In this document: positions 13,001-26,323 of the stretch, piece by piece | Numbering within the stretch: position 1 is the first letter of the stretch | Layout: every line of letters begins with the position of its first letter | Source of the DNA: Xiphophorus maculatus | Lineage: Eukaryota > Chordata > Actinopteri > Cyprinodontiformes > Poeciliidae | Reading direction: 5' to 3' | NCBI RefSeq assembly: GCF_002775205.1 | Contig: NC_036459.1 | Span: 5,463,466-5,527,465, forward strand | DNA length: 64,000 nucleotides | The notes under the pieces: generated by a model | What the model was told of the DNA's origin: nothing | Seen by the model: only the letters and a program-made list of their open reading frames with translations | The model's database searches: none | Made by a program: the position numbers and the translations under genes

Positions 13001-14170
13001 GTCCTCAACAAAGTATGGGTTTTCACAGTTATGTACAAATGCTTGTGTATATATGTATGTGTGTGTGCATAAACCACTACTGACTGCGTTCTACTTCAGA
13101 AGTCAATTTCCTGTATTCTCCAAATGTCCAGACAAACAATCCCCAAGTCCAGCCCTTCAGGACAAACATCCTGCAGTTCTTAGATGCAGCAGATGCAGCC
13201 CTTCTCCATAAAAACTGGATGTAATTAATGGCTCGTTGGTCATATATTTGTTGTTTATGAAGCTCTCTTATGTTAAGTTGTGTTCTGTATGGAGATTGCC
13301 AAGTTTCTGGTCTTTGTGTTAACTTCCTGTTTCGCTCTTAATTCCATTTCATGGACTTAATTTGCTGGTTTCCTCACTAAGCTGCTCCCACTCTGCTTGT
13401 TAGTCTCACACCTGTTTTTTTTTTTTTTTTTTTTTTTTGTTGTTCTATTAGTCCCGTTTCCACAGTATTTTTCTCCCTTCTGGTTCCAATACTCTTTGTT
13501 GGATCAGTTTGTTGTCCAGTTATTAATTTTGGACGGAATGGGAACTTAACACTCTGGCCGTTGTACCACTTTAGTACTCCACTCCACATGATGCTATATT
13601 CGATTTGGCTAAAAACTCCCAGAACCTCGTGATGGAATGCGTTATGCTCTGAAGTTCTACCTAAATTTAGGGGTAACAGTTCCAAATGGTAAATTTGGCA
13701 CTGTGCACTCTAATCATAGTAGAACATCTCAGTCCAAGTCTAATCCACATATTGTGGTCTTCACACCTGTCTCAATCGAACGTTGAGATGATGGATAAAA
13801 TAGTCAGAAATCCTCTTTTTGGGTTTTACCAAAAAAGAAAAAATCAAAAGTTTCATAAATTTTAATTTGGGTGAGGGTCGGGATACATGCTGAACAGCTC
13901 ACCAGAACATTGCAGATTAATATAACTAGTCAGATTGAATTCACTTGACTAGGAAACATTGTGAGAATTATTATATATGCCCTTTAATTGTATATAATAA
14001 ATGTCATAAAACACTTTTTAGTTAATTTATGCAGGCTTGTAGGAGTAAAGCCAATGGGATATAAACATAAGGTAAATGTTTCATTTAGATAACAGACAAG
14101 TCTCCCTCAAATGTTTGCACATTAATAAAATATTGGCAATATTTTATTATGAAATACAGACTTATTATCA

Positions 14171-17100
14171 TCACTTAATGCCAAACTTTGTCAATTCCTC
14201 CGCCGTCTTCATGTTTGTTTCCTCCAGATTCCTGTTTGGCTCCCGTTGTGCTTGAAAGATGACCAGGTTACACATCGTCAGAACCGGCTTATCGGGGAAA
14301 ACCTGTCGCAGGTCTTTAGATGGTGTGGTCATGTTGTTTGGATCCTTACAGTGGGAAGGGAAATGTCATTGAATTGTTGTGTAAAGATGTTTTGTGATGA
14401 TACAACCTTTCGAAATCCAACTTTCGACCCTTTCGGTACAACCTAACCTTAATCAAACGGGGTTTGCATTTACTCACCCTGCACAGAGTGATGAAAATAT
14501 ACGCAAGAATGCATATCAGTGGAGTGGCAATTAGTAGAACAGCTATTGTAGAAGCCGATGATCCAAACAGTTCATCGTGCACGCTCAGTGGGCTGTCTTT
14601 TGACAAGTTATACAGCATTGTAACCTCGGATTTGAGAAAAACAACAAAAGTTAAGTTAGGGTGTGGACTGTAGCACAACCAGATGCAAAAGGAATGTAGA
14701 AGAGAAGCATTTTAAAACTAAATTACCAAAATCGAGTGTAAAAAATATCAAGTTGAGAGTCATGTTGTCTTTATTTTAGAAGTAATTATAAAACCTGTTT
14801 TAAACCAACTGCTCACTCACAACTTCTGCTAAAAAATATTTTTAAATGATGTTCTTATATCTTCCTACATTATAGTTCCTGTGGGCATTTTAAAATGTAC
14901 TAAAAATAGTATCGATATTTCAAAACTTTATACCAGAAATTGACCATAAAATTCTAATTGGTGCATCTCCAGAATTATTTTTTTGTTTTTACTGACAATT
15001 ATGGAGTCTAGTTCACAGAACCTTTAATAGTTATTAATCCCATGTTACAAAATAAAACTACCTTTATAACATACTCAGTAAAGTTTAAGTTTTACATGAC
15101 TATTTTGTGGTATTAAAAACAAAATGCAAAACATGAGATGGAAATTAAAATCCATTCAAAAATAATGTAAGGTGGAAAAAGAGTGCAATATGACGCAAAA
15201 CTAGGAATGCACACATAAAGGAAAACTCACCACACAAATGAGTGGGGTCACAAACATCCAGCAGTACTTTAGAACAGGGGACGGTCTGTACCCAATCATA
15301 TCCTCAATGTTGTCATAGAAACGATCCGCGCCTAAAAAGTGATAAGTGGATAATGAAAGGAATATCTTTCCACCTTCAAACATTATTGATTTTAAACATG
15401 GTACTGAGAATATATGTATATAAAAAAAACAGCAAACACTACAGTGTAATTATGGACTGGATTTATAGGACATTAAAATGCACGTCCACGTAATTTACAG
15501 CGAATTGCCACCCAAAATGAGGAAAAAAACGACTTCCCGAGAAATCGTGCAAATGAGAAAATGGGAATGTGACCTAAGAGCTGCTCGCTTCAAGCTACCA
15601 TAGAGAGAAACAGGAGGGGAACTGATATTAGAGACCGTCTGAATGGAGCAACATCCGCAGATTGTTTGTTGACAGCACACAAAGTCGCCACTCGATAAGT
15701 GATACAGTAATCAACCCCGAGACGTCTTTACATCTCTGCAGTGAAGGAAACCGAGGGGTTTTGTTTAGATTTAGATGAGAGAATATCTCTAAGAAAAAGT
15801 GTAGGACTGGAAGGGATAAATCAAGTGGCCAAATATCTCAAACTGGGAGAAGAAAGCCGCTGCAGAATCTGATCGATTTCATCAGTTTGCAGTTTCCATG
15901 AAGGAAGTTATTTTGGAAATAAAACGCCGCACTCTAGGTTTGCAGAATGAGATTTTTAGAAGAGGTATATATCAGCTCATGCATAGCACTAGATTCCTTA
16001 TAGAAAGACATTTAAATAAACAGATTATTTGAGCACTGACAGTTGAAGAAACTAGGACCAGTCTAAATCCATTGAGCTAGGACAACTGCTGATAATAAAC
16101 CTATGGGAGCTGGTCAAAAAGACATAATGTTTAATAAAGTATTATTAAATATAATTTATTATATTAACCTGTATAATAAATTAGTGAGACATTTTATTAC
16201 TTTGTTTTCCTGGTCCTTTTCTGGACGTCTTGTTCTGTCAGACGGGATAGTTAGTTACAGTACAAAAATTTAAAAATAGCTCAAGGATGCACAAATTAAA
16301 ATCCAAGTCCAGCACCCTGCTATTAAGGACTTGCCAAGTGTTAAATAACAAGGCAAAGACAGTGGACTTGGTTAAAAAGGAAGGAAAAAGTTTGCTTGGA
16401 AAGATTTATGTTGGCAAAAACACTAATAGTCGAAAAATGGAACCTAAAAAATGCACTAAAGTTCAGTCTAAGGTAATGCTGTTTCAAAACGATGAATACT
16501 ACCAGCAGGTGGGCTACTAGTTTTGAAGAGAAGCTATTAAAACATACCATGTATTTTTGCTCTAAATCTACTGCAGTGCAATAAAACTAGGGGGTTTTAT
16601 CTCAAAGTACACATGCTGTTAGAATCTCATGCACAGCTTGCAAAGAAACGAGGTGATTAAAATAAATGCTCTGATTTTAAATTTCAAACACAAAAATCTT
16701 TTGTGAAACTTCTAAAAAAATATCTTAAACCTTTCATCTCATTGCCCTCAGATGACAAATGTTTTTTTTTTGTTTGTGTTTTTTTTTTTTTTGTCATGAC
16801 TGATAGGTAGGATACATTTTAATTCATGCAACTACATAAGTTTTTCATTGAACAAGTTAATATGGATAAGGACAAAGAGCATCTGTAATTCATTGTCATT
16901 ACTGTGCAAATTAATCGATCATTATGGAATGTTGCCAGCCAGGGACTTACCATAAATCCAGGAAACAACAAGGGTCTCTGCACAAGCAATGAGGAGGAGG
17001 CTGGTTCCACTAGGACCAAAGGTGTCAACAATACGGAACAGACCTATCCCTCCCTGAAAATGGAGTCCAGTCATTAAAAACAGGGGAGATGTTACAAACG

Positions 17101-20100
17101 AACACCTCAATAGTCATCCATTGGCCTTCCTACATCACCTTCGTCCCTCTCAATTAGGGGAAAAGAAAACGTATTGGATAAATAGTGCTGATATTTAGCA
17201 TTCAGCTCACCTCTGTAACAAATGGCAGCCCCAACAGGAAGCAAGTAACTGCAATGACCAGGACCAGGATCTCCCTGGCGCCTGGTCTTCTCAGACGGCT
17301 TGGGAACAGGTCTGTGATGGCTGTGGCCAGGCTCTCCACACACACAAACTGTGAGGCGAACATTGTATTCACATGCTTATTAACAGTGATGATGTGGGTG
17401 GCCTGTAGCTAGCGCACGACTCCAATGAATGCAGTACCTGACTGTCAAGACCCAGGAAGAGAATCATCAGGAAGAAGAGCACGGCCCAGAAAGGTGAACC
17501 GGGAAGCAACGACAGAGCCCTGGGATAGACGATGAAGGCCAAACCTGGACCTGCAGGGGAGCAAATTTTAATCTGTTAAAAAAAAAAAAAAAAAGTCTTT
17601 AAAATGTAATTTAAGCATAGGGTGCCATCTTGTGGAGATCATTGCTTACTGCCACTGCTGAGGAATTCAACTATTGCTTAATTTATGATAAACACACTGC
17701 CAGTAAAGTGTTGGGAAGAAGAGTAACAGATGGTGTGGGAGAGGGGCAGTCGGCTCACCGCTGGCTGTAACGTTGCTTATGGGAATGTTGAGGTCGTGAG
17801 CCATGAATCCAATTATGGAAAAGATGGCGAAGCCAGCAAAGATACTAGTTGCGCTATTCAGACAACACAGCACCAAGCAATCCCTGAAACACAACCAGAA
17901 GTTAGGCGAGCGACGTTACAGTGCATGAATGTAAAGCGATGTTTGGGTGTGACAACACTGACTTGTAACAGTTATTGTTGTACTTGTTGTAGCTTCCCAG
18001 AGCCGTCAGGACTCCTTGACACACAGCGTAGGAAAAGAAGACCTGCGTCCCTGCATCACGCCACACCTGGAGACGGTGGGAGGATTAGTTTAAACATTTT
18101 TAGGGGCTACGTGTTGACATTAATTTGCAGTAATAACGAAACATGTTTAAAAGCCATGTACAGTTTAAACTTTTGTGACATTACAACCACAAAGTCGATG
18201 TATTTCAACACAGCACTGAACTACTTTGTGTTGTGTTGGGTTTATTTACATGGCCATCTGTTTTCTCTGCCAGCATCTGGTTAATATTGACAGTTCCAAA
18301 GCTCTTGAACATCAAACCATGGAACTGGCGAGTTTCCAAAGCAATGTACAGACCCTTTCTTAAGCCTTCACATTGGGCTTAGTGATTTCCTTGCCTTAGG
18401 GTCAAAATGGGAGTCTAAATCTGTAGCTAAAGATCCTCAAATTTGCTGCTGCACAAAGCATCAGCTGTCATACTTTCAAACGCAACCCCAGACCAAATGC
18501 TTTCTGCTTCCCTTCGTTACAGATTCACACAGGCACAGTGACAAGACACACATTCTCACATTCAGAACACGACAGATACAGGCCAGAACAAAAGGCAGTT
18601 CAAGCAAAAACACATGCTTGTATGATAAAGTGAGGCTCAGAAGACCAGTCTGGTTTTTGTGAACATCTGGCATTGCGTAAATGTGCTCAATTACACAGAA
18701 CTTTTGCCTACAGTCTTAATGCACTTGCAGTTTTTTTCCCCCCAAATTTGACCATTAGCCCAAAAAGACATACATGTAGCTTTTAAAGGTGTTTTCCATG
18801 ATTAGACTTGTCAGTATTATCTTGGTGCAAAATAGGTGGGGTTTTTTTGTAGTCAGGGACTTCCTTCTTCAGTCATTGATTCCTATTGAGTGTTCCTATT
18901 GTGTTACTTTGATGAACACCCACATTGGTGAATACATGACGAGTAGTTGTGCCCTTGTGCTGAACGAGACATTTACATGTGTTGGGGTTCAGTACACAAC
19001 TGGTTTAATGCTACAACTGACATTTCTGGATTACAAATTCGTCTTCCAGTCTAATTTTCTAAGATAATGTACTTTGGGATTCCATTAGCTTTAAGTCATC
19101 AAAAATACAATTAAATAATCACCTAAAGTAATTTACTGCATTTTATCAAGCTATACAAATACCACTTTTGTTTGAATAGCTGAAATATCTAAGTTTTTGG
19201 CAATAGTTTGGCCTGTCAAGCTGAGGGTCAAGTTGTAAAATGGATTAAACATTTATCCATTTTAAGGGGAATGCTGGGCTAAGCCTCAAACCACGTGTCT
19301 GAACTCCCAAAGTAAAACTCTTTTTTTTTTACTCCAGAATGTTTATGTCTCTGCAAACCTCATAGTGAAGAGGATGCTGGATTCGCTTTCCATCTTCTGA
19401 CCGAGTCTCAGAACAGGAAACGAGAGTCAGCAAAAAAACAAAAAAAAGAAAAAGAAAGTAGTGGGTGTTACAGGATAACAAGATGTTGAGTTATCCTGTT
19501 AAACAGAGTTTAATCCAACAAAGGGATGTGTGTGTTCGGAACAGAACAGGACTGTGCTTCAGCGCAGAGCGTGGGATTGCTGTGCATCTTGAAATTTCTG
19601 TTTGGAATTTTGCTTCAGAGAAAAACAAGCATTGTAAAAGAATTTAAAAAAAGAAAGAAAGAAAGGAAGAAAAAAGCAGCAATTTACAAGAGTCATTCCT
19701 TACATCAGGATCAGTGAGCTTGCTGAAGTCAGGTTTGAGGTAATACTTGAGGCCGTCTCCTGCTCCTGGGAGTGTCACTCCACGGATAAACAGGATGAAC
19801 AGCATCAGGTATGGGAATGTAGCAGTGAAGTACACAACCTGTGAAAAAAAGGATATTACCAGTTTATTAAAGCAAGTAGGCAAATTGGTATGTATAAATA
19901 CATGTTTACTATCTGCTCATGCGGGAGAATAGTCAGCTGGTTAGAAAACAAGATGACTCTTTAGCCAAAGTTATAGAGGTGGAAAATATCAATTGTTTTA
20001 AAGCATCGCTTCCTGAGGACAACATATGAACTTTGCAGAAAGCCTCTGACAGCATGTTCTTTCTCTTGCCGTTGTGCCCTCAGGCTGAACTGTAGTAGAA

Positions 20101-23100
20101 TATTAAAGCTTTTTTCATGAGATGTTACTGGCGAAAATGTCTTTGTTATAACACATTGAGGCTCTTTGTTTTTGGCAGCCAGCACTTCAAGTGGGTAATA
20201 TGCAAAAACAAACAATGAATGTGAAAAAGAACCGAAGTGGAATTTGTGCGAAAATCTCCAATGTTGATAATATAAGAATTGTACCATTCATCATTTCTTG
20301 TAAATGATGACCAAAATCATTCATCATAATCAGTTTTATTTTAAATGTTTAATTTTGGTTTTATTTTTAAATTTGTGCGTTTAATGGGGTTTTTGTTGTT
20401 GTTTTTTTTATTTAAAAAACAGACCTTAGATCTCAGACTTTGGATTAACAGGGATCTTTAACTCACTTTCAACTTGAAGAGCATGGAGGCATTAGATCTG
20501 ACGAAAGAGATGCTTCATATAAAACGACTGCAAATTATGAGGAATCTAGTTCTATGACAGAAAGATAAATAAATTAAAGAAGAATTAGTAAGAGGAGAGG
20601 TTATAGAGAGCTGCTGCGTACTTTGACACCTTGATGCAACGTTCTGAATTAAATCCAAATGAAGTCGCTTGCCTTTCCAGTGGTTTTGATTCCCTTCCAG
20701 ATGCAGAAGTAACATATCACCCACGCAAACAGGAGACACAGAGCCAGCTCCCAGTGCACATTACCCAAACCATTGTCATGTGACATTCTCAACACACGGT
20801 TTCTGTGCAGAAAAGAAAAACTCAGTCAATTATTTAATCATAAACAGAGCAAAGAAAAAAAAAAAACAATGTAGATGTCAGTGAGTTTGTCAAGGTCAAA
20901 AAAGCTTTTTGTCTTTTTGATGTTTCCACTTATTTATTTCATGACTAAAACTAGCTCTCCTTGTGAATACTGCTGTATAAATTATATCAGATTTGTTGTG
21001 GAATACTTTACTTTGTGCCGTAAACTCACAGGGGCTTGAAAAAAACAAAACAACATATTTTTTCCATCACAGCTAAAGGATTTTCCAATACAACAAATCA
21101 GGAGATGATCGTGTTTCGAAGTTTTTTAAAAATAATAACAAAATGAAAAGCAAACAACAGTTAATCAAAGTTGCGAGCTAAAAAATTAACAAGAGTCTCT
21201 TGCTGTTGCTAAGGAATGCAAGTGGCTCGGTTTCTTTGTTGACTTTGGATGACTTTGTTTCGCCTCCTGTTGGATTTGCATTCTAATGCTGCACTCTGAG
21301 CATCAAACTGACCTCATGGTTTGAGGAAAGAATTAAGAGCTGTTGCTGAGGGATGTCAACGGCAGTTCAACACGTCGATTACGAAACGGCAGTGATTTTC
21401 TCATGCTTCAAATGTGTGAATCAGTTGGGGACAAGTGGTGAGTTTATGACCAACAAACTTTTATTGTAACTAGTTATTTTGTTGAAGAAAAGCATTACGC
21501 AACACAATGATAGCAACCCGTTAACTATTTAGCCCACATCCTTTGTTCCAGTATTCACTCTCCCAGTACTTCTACACCTTTCATCTTCCCTCTCCTTGCT
21601 GGTTCCTCCTATTATATTCTGTTATTTCCTCGTTGACACTCAGCTGGTTTTTTGTTGCTGGTTTCTGTTTTTGTTCTGCTCTGGCTCCCTGTGTTCCTGT
21701 GATTTATTTATTTTTTGTAAGTTTTAGTTCATTATTTTTTAGTAAGTTTTCATCATTTACTTGCTGCCCTCTGCCTCAACCATGACATTTCGGTCATTTC
21801 ACAAAATCTTAATGCTCTAGCCAAAATCAACCACCAGTTGCAGTTGAGCAGTTTGAAACCACATGGTGCCATGACTAATATATGTTTTCAAGATGCAGAC
21901 TATCAAATATATTACACTTTAATTCTCTGAATTTCCCCAAATGTCCAATAATGACAAATTATTTCATGCACGGAGACCTTTTTCAACCATTCTTGTTCCC
22001 AGAACACTGCATACTTTTTTTATTGAGTACAAGAAAATCAATATGCACTGAGCATTTAGATCACGTTACTGCTAGCTGCCACTGTTGACGCCTGGAGCTT
22101 TGTCAGTGCCAATGCTATTTGAGTGAACAGAACAATCTATCAAGACTGTTGAGGAGAGCAATGTTCAGAGTCTCGTGACAGTGACTGAACATTTTGATTT
22201 ATTGGTACAAGTCACTATCATTGCTGAATGAGTACAAAGCTGCGGGAAAGTGGGAAAACATTCATGCAGTTTGGAGATGAAGTGCGTTTAGGTTTGTTAC
22301 TTACTCCCAGAACTCCTCCTCTGGGGAGCTGTATTTCAAAAAAGTTTCACTGCTGGAAAAACCAAAACAAAACAAAAAAAACATGAATATTAAGAATAGC
22401 AAACCACATTTAATCAAACCAAATTTGAATTGTGGCTCAAAAGATTTAGGCCTTTGCAACAGTAAGGCCATTCCTTTTTTTAAATTCTCTGCTGACTAAT
22501 TAAAACCAGTTCCTTAGGCCTTCCTGTTACCTCAATAGCAAACATCATGGAAGATTTGTGCTTCAATATTCGTGTTATCCAGAAGATCTCCTTCTAATGT
22601 TGAAGAGACTTTAGAAGTTCTATAGTATATAGTATAGATCTGGTTATATAGTTCTATAGCCAGAACTATATTTGTAAAACAAGATAGTTCTGGCTAAACT
22701 ATATTGTTATGGTGTTTTTGTAGTGCAGTGAGAAGGGAATACTTCTAAACCAACCAATCAAAAAAATAACTATTTTTTTCAGGAATGCAGGAGTTGGTTT
22801 ATTTGTTCAATTCATGCATCAGCAATATTCCCTTACAAAGATAATGAAGGTTCAAACTGACTGAAGAAACTTTTGTCATTTAACTGCAATACTTGTTTTT
22901 ATCTTGTGCTTACCAGTAATTGCACCTTCTTTCTAGAACTATCAGACTATTCCTTGCAAGCCCTTCAAATATAGTGTTTCAAATTTGTAATCCCAACTTG
23001 GAGACTTATCAAAAATGATTTCCCATACTCAAAACAGAAAAGGATGGGTGTGTCCCTCATGTTCCAACACATCATAAATCTCACCATTGTCAGTCTTTGA

Positions 23101-24945
23101 TTTCACTCTCCAGTTTTTGTGTCACTTACAAAAACTTGAGGGAGCATAAAGATGCAACTTACAAGTTACCGAAGTTGTCTTCGTAGCCATTTGAGGAGAT
23201 GTTGTGCAGAAACGACCAGTTGTAATCTTTATCAAAAAGCTCAGGGTTGGCAAACAAGCCCGGTCGACTAAAGCAAAAATCTGTTAAGTAAATGTTATTA
23301 AAAAAAGAAAAGAAAAGAAAAGAAAAAAGGAGAGGTTACTTCATGTGTGAGAAAAAAAGATTTGGGAGAACATGTCCTTTTCTACTAAGTGAATACACAT
23401 GTGTTTAAAGAGGCATCACTTATTATTTCCTTACCAGTGTTCCAGGAGTTTGCACATGAAGACCAAGGCAGGGGGATATTGAAAGAGTTTATTAGGTAGA
23501 AGATAGCCCAAGCCAAAACCACAATGTAATAGATGTTCAAATAGATCACAATCACCTGGGACGCAATCCCCAAACCTGCAGGGAAAGTAAATTTTTCACA
23601 TGGTAAGTGGGTGGTTTTTTTTTCTTCTTTGGAATACAGTTTGATCTTGAGAATGCTGTTCTGATTTCGCAAGGGTTATGACTATTTGCTCTGCATTTAA
23701 AGATGATTACATGTTGGCACTAGTTATGAATAATAAACTACCAATATTAATCACTGCCAACGAAATGCCTGCTCACATCGTGCTGCAATTTGTCAAGTTC
23801 AAAACACAAACTAAAATGAAATTCATTGAGGCTTTATTTGATAAAGCAACAAAAGCGGCACAACAATAAGAGAGACAAATCATAAAAGTGTGGCGTTCGT
23901 TTTAATGCATCCCACTAAATAAAGCACCCACAAAGCTAGTGAAACATGCGGCGGCGTCGTTATGCTGCAAGGAATATTTTTTTCTACAGAATGGAGGGTA
24001 TAAATTCAAGTCAAACTTTTCAGGTTTTTATTTGGAAAAAAATACCCAGCTATATCTCACATTCAAGCCTTTTGTAACCTATAACAAGCTCACAATGTTT
24101 TTTAGTTCCCACCTCAACTCCAACCAGCTTTTCTGCACCTGCTGAAGTAAAGTTTCCCAACAGCATCATCTGGCCACCATTGTGTTTCACGGAGACATAA
24201 TATATTAATGGCTGTGTGCAGTCTCAGAGGTTTAGATGTAGGCCAAAAAGTTCAATTTTGTTCTCATCTTACAAGAACACCACATTTTCCCTTCCACTTC
24301 AAAATGATTCGCTTCTTTGAGCTGGTAAAATGCCAACAAAAAAACATGAACTCTGTGGTTGCAATGTGCAAAAGTTCAAAGGATATTAGCTCCCTTGCCA
24401 GGCTCTGTATCTCATTGTATCGCTCTATGGTAATCAAAAAAAAAAAAAAAGATTGAGAGTGATAGCACAAAGCAGCTATTGTCAAAGGTGGATCACTTCT
24501 TCTGTATGTCTGTTTTTTACCCTCAAACATGGGACATATTTTCCTCCAGGCGGTCACCCCGCCCTCACTGGTGTACTGGCCCAACGCAGTCTCCAGAAAA
24601 AACACAGGGATGCCACAGCAGAACAGGAAAACACAGTAGGGGATGAGAAAGACCCCTGGAATCACAAACTCTCATGAGGAAATTGGATTATTTTCAGGAA
24701 ATTGTTTAATCCTTTCTCATTATGGGACATCTTTCACAAACACAACCTCCCTTACCTCCTCCATTCTTATAGCACAGATAGGGAAAGCGCCAAACATTTC
24801 CAAGGCCAATTATTTCTCCAGCCATGGAGAGAATAAACTCCATATTGTTGGCCCATTTTCCCCTGGGCTGAACCCCCTCCTCAGGATCCTGTTTGTCCCG
24901 CCTGTGCTCTTCAGCAGAGCCCCATTTGTCCCTTTCTTCTGTCAT
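14171..24945 (-). CDS. slc6a13: GAT2/GAT3/BGT1-group GABA (or betaine/taurine) transporter, complete, 15 coding exons
   Basis: Complete SLC6 symporter gene of about 633 residues. Coding exons, minus strand: 24756-24945 (ATG 24943-24945), 24521-24655, 23435-23575, 23163-23280, 22305-22352, 20673-20802, 19704-19838, 17963-18066, 17759-17883, 17438-17550, 17211-17348, 16951-17053, 15231-15331, 14478-14624, 14171-14344 (stop TGA 14171-14173). Phases agree throughout. TM1 carries [20 protein letters not shown], whose Glu marks the GAT2/GAT3/BGT1 group. TM3 has [12 protein letters not shown]6 has [15 protein letters not shown]8 has FLGLDSQFVCVE with the sodium-binding Asp-Ser, and TM10 is followed by [14 protein letters not shown]. 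Loop 2 keeps a paired cysteine across the exon 3/4 junction (NTDFC). Differences from the family: loop 2 is long, and the penultimate exon (residues ~527-575), which should encode TM11-12, has lost most conserved residues such as the Trp-rich segment. The C-terminal tail has no family motif that I recognise. The intron after exon 6 has a GC donor. Substrate cannot be decided here; slc6a13 and the fish slc6a22-type genes are both possible names. Confidence 0.88.
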
Positions 24946-25199
24946 AATCCTCCTACAGGCAAAGAAAAAATTAAACGAAACATATGTTGTATCACATCCA
25001 GCTTTTACACATGCATATATGAAAGAACTGATTGGAATGCAAAAACAAGAAAATTTTTTATAAATATCTTAAGCAGAACAGATTTCTCCTATCTTTAAAA
25101 AATGGAATAATAATTTTTCACCAAAACAGCTAGTAATGTCAATATGCCACAAATTTTTCAATTAGTCAAAAACAAACTTTCCATGTAGTTTTTTCTTAC

Positions 25200-25245
25200 C
25201 AGTGTGATTCTTGTAGGCATCAAAGATGAAATCCTTCTGGTTTAT
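25200..25245 (-). other. probable 5' UTR exon of the GAT2-like gene
   Basis: On the minus strand a 46-base segment is bounded by an acceptor (TTTGCTCAG, ending 25246) and a good donor (CACACTG then GTAAGA at 25199). It lies about 250 bases before the coding exon that starts at an acceptor near 24954. Joining it to that exon does not extend the reading frame upstream of the ATG at 24945, so it is read as untranslated. Transcript data were not available, so this is an inference from splice signals alone. Confidence 0.4.
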
Positions 25246-25452
25246 CTGAGCAAAGTTTGAAGACAAGTCTTATTATACAAGGGGCGTGTCCAACGGGACA
25301 TAGCGAGGCTGTCCCACAGAAGATGGATTAAGTTACATTAAGTTCTAATAGTACTTCTAATTGCTGAAATGTTTACAATAGTGACTAAAATTCCCAAATC
25401 ATATAAGTCTTCCTGCATGACGAAAGACAATATTATGTCGCTGAAGCAACAT

Positions 25453-25640
25453 CAGTGTTTCTCAATTCCGGTCCTCAGGCCCCCCTGCCCTGCATGTTTT
25501 AGGATTGGATTGAATCTATGGGTGATCAACAGGTTTCTGCAGCACTTGATGGTCATGCAATCATTTGAATCAGCTGTTCTGGAATAGAGGCACATCTAAA
25601 ACATGCAGAGCAGGGGGGCCTGAGGACTGGAATTGAGATG
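25453..25640. mobile_element. hAT-like MITE
   Basis: Long imperfect terminal inverted repeats: left arm starts CAGTGTTTCTCAATTCCGGT (25453) and runs to about 25501, the right arm about 25590-25640 mirrors it (GGGGGGCCTGAGGACTGGAA). The CAGTGTTTCTCAA end is typical of hAT-type MITEs in fish. The outermost bases of the right end have decayed, so the 8-bp duplication cannot be read. Confidence 0.6.
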
Positions 25641-25849
25641 TTTCATGTGTGTTTTTGAAGTTACAGAACAGGAACCTGCTGGAAAAACGCCAATTAGGAT
25701 GAGCCAGGCTAGAATTATTTTTAATACTTTCCCGTTTTAAAAATAAAGATAAAAAACTAAAATACGATAAACTGTGAAACGAATTAAATATTTCTCACAT
25801 AACCCCTTTCCCCTCTTCTGATGGCGTACCTGGCAGGACAAACTCCGGG

Positions 25850-26315
25850 TTTAGTTTCCCCAAACACGCCTTCCTTCCCCTTATTTGACTCTCGCGCTGA
25901 CGTCTGCGTTACGTTTCCGGAAATAAAAGTAAACAACGGTTTCCAGAAGGAAAATGATATTTACTCGTCCACGTTCGTGCCGTCTCTTTGATTCTTCATC
26001 CTCCTTATTCATTATTTATGAAGGTATTACATTTCGAGAAGACAGGCCTAGTTAAATACAAACTGAAATCTGGCGAAACTTCCGCAGAGCTCAGAGAAAG
26101 CGGATGCGGCAGCCGCTAAGGAGAGTTAGCTCGACATGGCATTTTTCTGTTTGAGTTTGTTTACAGCATGGGATACTCTCACGACAGTGACTTAAACACA
26201 GCCCGTCGACATTAGGTTCGTCTGACAAATTAAATGAGCGCACAGTCCGTTTCATTCCTCCTTGTGTCACACGTTATTTCCCCGTAATTTTGTTGTTTGC
26301 TTGTGTTAATTTCAG
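25850..26315 (+). promoter_or_regulatory. probable promoter/5' UTR region of parp11 (a), possibly shared with the GAT2-like gene
   Basis: This stretch is more GC- and CpG-rich than its surroundings, including a CRE-like TGACGTC at 25898 and an ETS/STAT-like TTTCCGGAA near 25915. It lies between two genes transcribed away from each other. The first coding exon of parp11 starts at an acceptor (26315), so transcription must begin upstream, probably here. No clear TATA box or ISRE was found. Confidence 0.4.
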
Positions 26316-26323
26316 ATTTAGCA

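Larger units (their letters stand above)
3968..14170. other. intergenic region between the two SLC6 genes
   Basis: Ten kilobases without a supported host gene. It includes the 5' UTR sequence of the GAT1-type gene (to about 4098), the piggyBac MITE, the Tc1 relic and other repeats listed separately, a poly(T) tract at 9359-9381 and another at 13416-13438. Fragments of a dispersed repeat with TTTTATTGGGATT / GACCAACACAAAG occur near 4290, 7580 and 11370. The rest shows nothing that I can interpret. Confidence 0.5.

Noticed and set aside
17730-18284. A 184-residue plus-strand open frame
   Set aside because: It is the antisense shadow of two coding exons of the GAT2-like gene (17759-17883 and 17963-18066).
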